The notes below the pieces were generated by a model, which made no database searches, was not told where the DNA came from, and saw only the letters and a program-made list of their open reading frames with translations. DNA of 64,000 bases, from the NCBI RefSeq assembly GCF_051014445.1, contig NC_135137.1:33109501-33173500 (forward strand), in the 5' to 3' direction. The position numbers and the translations under genes were made by a program. Origin of the DNA: Colletes latitarsis (Eukaryota > Arthropoda > Insecta > Hymenoptera > Colletidae). Positions 58,931-64,000 of this stretch are shown one piece after another (the stretch's first letter is position 1; each line of letters starts with the position of its first letter).

Positions 58931-60336
58931 TGAACGATACTCTATTACAAAAATTGATCTTCATTCAATTTAAAAATTGATTTTAAACATTTGAAAGCAT
59001 TTTGGTGCAACTTTTAATTTTTTATTGCCACGAAAGTAGATCACGACGACTATCCGCTGTTCTACATTTAGAGTTTAGCTACGAGCTTGAGGCCATTGCT
59101 GTATTTGGAAACACGATGGACAAGCAGCTGCAATTACCATGTGATTTCATCTGTAACAAATTGTCGTTTATTGTAAGAACGAAGGAGACACGGAGGCTGA
59201 GCACGAGACGTCTTTAAGATATCCGTGAACTTTTCTGGTATCAAGAACGATTAAACAACAGAAGAAAATACATTTACACCGCTTACTGTTTATGTGCACA
59301 CACTACGCGAAACTTAAATAGCGATATGAGTTATAGTCATCGTTCCTCTGTTTCCAGCGAACTTTCTAGCATGTCAACCTTTGTATATTCTCAGAGGATC
59401 TCTGACAATTTTTCAACAGGCCACCACGCTTTTGAATCGTGCATGGCTCGTGTGACTATCGCTGGTTTCCTAGCGTTCGAAGTTGCACGTGCATCTTTAG
59501 AACTCGAATACCCACCTTTACATTATTCATATGTAGATATTGAAAGCATAACTGTTGCTAGCGCAAGACCTATCGGTGGCTCGAACGTGACTATTCAATT
59601 TTGAAACGTAGCTAAAGACGAATGAAACGTATGCACTATGTAGACGAAGAATTGAAACGTATTCTAGTTTGTACTCTGCCAGTGTTGACTACAGCTTCAA
59701 CGATATCATCGATTGGATGGAATTTTCGACACACTGGTGTATTTTATAAAAAATTCAAAACAATGTTGTGTATTTCTTCTTCTCTTTGTTTTGCTATATA
59801 ATAAAGTTTGAATAAAATTAGATAAATACAAAGTTGTTCAAGTTCCTGCTGTCATCAGCGGGGTAACTTTACACGAAAAGTGTAGCGCTGGTAAGGCAAA
59901 GGGGTAACTTTGCGCGATAAATTGCGCTCCATCGACGACAAGAAGATGGCACGCAGGCGAGGGCGGCGCGAAAAAATCCAAAATCCGATCCGGACGGCAC
60001 CGTGGTAGCGAGGGTACCGGTCGAGGTCGTCATTACCCGTCATTATCATGGCTCGGCCAACCACTGTAATCCGTATTTCATTTTCTGCCGGTTTTTTGTC
60101 CCTCCGGATCCCTCCACCCCCATCGACCGAGTGGTTACGGCCCTAGATTACAGGCGTTGGTGGACGACGACCGATAGTTTCCGCGATAGAAGTTACCTCG
60201 GGTGTACTCGGCGGTTTGCACCTTCCACCCTTCCTATCTCGAACCTTTTCCGCGATGTCGCAAGCCGTCAACCAGAGTTTACGAGCCGACGTTCGCGATC
60301 AAACGTTGCATAAATAAGTTTCACTCCAACGTACTC
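58931..60336. other. no supported gene; one uncharacterised ORF
   Basis: A 92-codon plus-strand frame at 59326-59604 (MSYSHRSSVSSELSSMSTF and onward) is the most protein-like item. It has an ATG and mixed composition but no recognised family or splice context. A GC-rich patch lies at 59930-60300. Confidence 0.3.
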
Positions 60337-60640
60337 GATATCCACCTCTTAATTTCTGATTTTGTCAAATTAAAAGTAAGTTTCCATGTTTGACAAATCT
60401 CTAAAGTTATAAACGTGTCATTAGAGTGGTCTTTTATATCACTCGATCATTTTTTATGCGATTATACGCGCTTCAAAATGGCGTATCTTCGAAACATCTG
60501 CTTGATATCCACTTCTTAGTTTTCGATTTTTTCAAATTAGAAGGTAGTTTCGATGTTTAACAAATTTCTAAAGTTATAAACCCTTACTTAGCGTGGTCTT
60601 TTATATCATTCAATCACTTCAAAATGATGTATCTTCAAGT
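60337..60640. repeat. tandem duplication, offset 167 bp
   Basis: GATATCCACCTCTTA at 60337 and GATATCCACTTCTTA at 60504 start two units that also share AAATTTCTAAAGTTATAAA-like sequence and GTGGTCTTTTATATCA. Confidence 0.85.
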
Positions 60641-61137
60641 CACCTGCATTTAAAATCATCGTTTATAATTTTTTTCCAATTTAAACTACGAGTGACAGGA
60701 TTTAATATACTTGATTTCTTTTTAAAAATTAAATTTATTTAAAGGAAATAGATCTAGCACAGTTTGTATATAAATAATTAAATCATTAAACAATGAATCC
60801 CATTCTACTCTACTGTCCCAATACTCTTGTTATCTACTATATTTAATATTGATATATAAAATAAAAGACAATAATACTTTTCTTGATCTTCGTTAACAAA
60901 ATTATTTTCGTTCATCGGTATTAATTTTGTATGTACATATTTTTCTTTACAGTTTACTCAAAAAACAAATTTCGTAAAGATTTTCGAAACAGCTTGACGC
61001 ATAATTTAAATTGAATTTCAATTTTGCGATTTATATGGTCGTTTGAAATCCCCCCAAATGGCGTGTTTCGTTGTTACTAGAAAAAGCCTACGCATTTTTT
61101 AATTTAGGACTATGTGAAAAAAATGTTGCTGTGTTAT

Positions 61138-62744
61138 CGTTAAGTGAAATTTATGGTACGGTTTGTAATTCGTGAAACCAGCTTCAACGCGAGTTAGTAA
61201 AGCCTCTGAATTAGAATTGTAGATTCACCAGCTACTGGAATCGATACGCTGTTTTAGGGAATGGCGCCGTACAACACCGATGTTTATGATACTCCTTATG
61301 TATTTCGTCGTGAGTTATGAATTAAGGTGTTTGTGCCACCATTACGTTCTAAATATTTTCTCGTATGCCTCTCTATCGATGGTACAAGAATTTGCAATAA
61401 TTTTGTGATGTATAATACATAAGATTCAGAAGCTAAAAGAATGTATTTCGTATTATATTTACTCACTGGGTGTGCAATTTCTTCTAAAGTGCTTGAAAGA
61501 AATAAAATGGCCGATATACAGTCCTAACAATAAAGGTTCATTAAATTTAATAAGCCCTCTTTGGTATGTATAGAATGAATTATTTAAAATATAGTATAAA
61601 ACACACGAGATAAAATTGATTCATATTTTTTTAAGTTGTAAATTTAAGAATACTGTTAAACTTATAAAAGATTGAGACCAACCGCGTATAAATTCCACGA
61701 GTGGAAATAAATTGCATAGTTACTGTTCCATAATAATTGAAGAAAAATTCAGAGGAGTTAAATATGGCCGATAGTAGTAATTTTTCCCACTTTCTCAAGC
61801 TTCTTAGTTTAATTAGCGTAGCGAAGTGAAGCAGAATGCAGTTAAGCATTGTTGCGCTCGAAACAGGTTCACCGTTGCGCGCGTACTGACCTTTCGTCTC
61901 AGCTCATTCCTGCAACTATGCCGCGATGCCGAAGAAGAGGAGGTCGAAAGGTTAAATGGAATAAGAAAGCAAAAACTAATTGCCTCGCGAATCGTAGTTT
62001 ACGCGCGAGGATATATCAAACAAAGCGTGGAGCATCGTCTCATCGTTTTTCCATACTCGTGTCAATTTAACGACTAAAACAATGTGATCCAGATTCGAAA
62101 CAAACGAAATCGACCACTGAAAAGAGTTAACGAGAATCGAATTTTATTTTAGAATTATTACAGTTACGTTCGTTAAGGAATAACATTTCGATTTTTATTC
62201 GTTGTAATCTCGGACCTGGAATTTCTACAGTTTTTGATCAATTTTTAACATATGTTTTTTAAGTAAAATGTATTGAGCATTATATTTATACGATATCTTT
62301 TCGTCTGCACATCCGAAAGTATGCATCATCCTATATTTGAAATTAAGTCTCGAGCATGGATGCATATTTTGGGTGCGATAAATTATATTTTTTTTTTGCT
62401 GGAATCTCGTATATTAGTCCTCAGAAATTTATTGACTTTAAAATATCGTGTATAATCGTATTTCCATCGGGTCAAGAAGGGTTGGAAGAGCGGAGTGAAA
62501 TTAATCGTTCGTGCGTGACTGTCGAGTAGTCGAATATTGTTACGAAATCTTGTAATATATTGTAAGACGCCGCGAAATACATTGAAAGTATCGTAAATAT
62601 CGGGCGTAATGCGATTGCCGCTTCTGAAAACGGCGTATCGATTCCGGTAGCTGCTTAATCTACAATTCTAATTCAGGGGTTTAACTAATTAGCGTAAAAG
62701 CTGGTTTCACGACCTACAAACCGTACCGTAAATTTCGCTCGACG
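61138..62744. repeat. inverted duplication, arms of about 135 bp or more
   Basis: The left arm 61138-61272 (ATGGTACGGTTTGTA, GTGAAACCAGCTT, GAATTAGAATTGTAGATT, GGAATCGATACGC) recurs inverted at about 62608-62744 (AATCTACAATTCTAATTC, AAGCTGGTTTCAC, TACAAACCGTACCGTA). Weaker similarity extends each arm outward. The spacer is about 1.3 kb. Confidence 0.88.
61918..62070 (+). CDS. candidate small basic protein ORF, uncharacterised
   Basis: A 50-codon frame starting MPRCRRRGGRKVKWNKKAKT, with about one third Lys plus Arg, in the spacer of an inverted duplication. The basic start with Cys resembles protamine-like peptides in composition only. The frame extends upstream to 61849. It may be chance. 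Confidence 0.15.
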   Translation: MPRCRRRGGRKVKWNKKAKTNCLANRSLRARIYQTKRGASSHRFSILVSI

Positions 62745-64000
62745 ATAAGACGCTAACTTCTTTTTTTTCCCAACTATGGTTCTGGGTTAGGATACGCGTA
62801 GGTTTTTCTGATAACGGCGCAACACCTCACTGATTTTCAAACAATCGAACAAATCAACTAACATTCGATTGAGAAACCATTCACCAGAGACCATATTTTT
62901 AATAATATTATTCGATGCAACGAGATTAAACTGTATTTATACGTCTAAAAAAATTTAGTTAATTACTTTCGACTTTTCCAGTTTCATTTCTCATGATTTG
63001 ATGCAAAATATTACGCAACGAGGAATGTTTATTCCGTTCGACGAACATCGTAGAGAGTAATTGATAATGTGACGTGTACAGAATCACCGACTAAACGACA
63101 AAAAACGATATTGAATTAATTAATACCTCCCGAGCGCTTAATTAAACGGCTTTGGATAAACGAGCATCCGCGATTTTTATTCGTCTCCGGTCGGCGCACT
63201 GTGTGTATTTCTATGAGATATTACTTGCCGAGCAATTAGTTCTATCTTTCTTAACCTTTTTAACCTATCGACCTCTTCCTCTTCAGCCTCACCGCATCCT
63301 TGGGACCGATTACATTCTTGCAGGACAAGGTTGTTAGAAAGGGCAGGGAGAAAGACCAGTGAACGTGTCTATGGCGAGGTAATAAGGTGTAAAAGGAAGC
63401 TCGGGAAAACAGAATAAACAAACTTTACCTCCCAAGCTATTTGCACTATAAATATTCGTGAAATTTTAATTTTATCATTAAAAGAATCCATGATAAAATA
63501 TCCGAAAATTCAGAAACTTAAAGAACAATTCTTTGAGAGAAAAATATTTCTCTCAATGAAATAATTTGTAAATTACTATTTTTTTCAAATGAAAATCACA
63601 AGAAAGGAACTAAAAGAATTTATGTAAGGTTAGTAATATAAGTGATTTTAAATGTACATATCTTTCAAAAATTAATTCTTGTATAATGTTTCTAATGTTA
63701 CCTTTGATTTGACGTTTCGTAAAATTAGTATAAACACGCTTATTACGTATGTTTGTAAAGAAGGTATTTCTTCTTTGGTAGAATTTAGAATCCTGTTATT
63801 TTATGGCACATTTCTGGAATGTTTGCTGAATAGTTTTTCTACGATATCGACAAAATCGAGCGACTGTTCAGGGAAAGTAAACCTACAGTATCGACAAGAG
63901 GGAATTAACCGCGAGGTTAAAGGGTTAAGACGATAAGTGGGAATCTTCGAACGGAGAAGGGACTAACCTTCTTTCGATGGAAAGATGAGATACTCGGCAT
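62745..64000. other. no supported gene
   Basis: AT-rich flank with short open frames only. Nothing recognised. Confidence 0.4.

Overview
The window is insect nuclear DNA, most likely from a hymenopteran and probably a bee. It is AT-rich with CpG-rich patches. The genes have many exons with GT-AG introns and AATAAA poly(A) signals, and the protein families are animal ones: laminin beta, SRP9, an EPB41L4A-type FERM protein and a Tre1/moody-type GPCR. The species is an inference from style and gene content, not from a database match. Five protein-coding genes are well supported. All exon borders were read by eye and checked only for GT/AG ends and for phase.

Layout. 1-9334: no exon recognised; a local duplication (5174-5828) and one long inverted-repeat transposon (7178-8513). 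9335-16442 (+): the C-terminal two-thirds of an EPB41L4A/NBL4-like FERM protein, with two alternative 3' ends each followed by a poly(A) signal. 16902-17511 (+): a possible small two-exon transcript with a micropeptide-like ORF. 17697-18396 (-): SRP9, three small exons. 18561-22145: a 3.6 kb composite palindromic repeat with minisatellite arms and a central array of palindromes. 22686-23775 (+): a CYTH-domain protein, transcribed away from SRP9. About 25700-37862 (+): laminin beta-1 (LanB1), complete at 1803 residues in 14 coding exons after a non-coding leader. 38150-47907: intergenic, with small duplications. 47908-52804 (+): a Tre1/moody-family GPCR with a leader exon carrying upstream ORFs. 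52805-64000: no supported gene; hairpins, tandem and inverted duplications, and a decayed second copy of the composite palindrome.

The genes form no operon-like unit. LanB1 encodes an extracellular basement-membrane chain. The FERM protein would act at the membrane cortex and the GPCR at the cell surface. SRP9 belongs to the signal recognition particle, and the CYTH protein is probably a soluble phosphohydrolase. The most interesting items are the unlisted alternative 3' exons of the FERM gene, an in-frame RGD-bearing exon in LanB1, a LanB1 intron made almost wholly of transposon sequence, the array of palindromes whose centres flip between units, and SRP9, whose upstream region is hemmed in by the giant palindrome.
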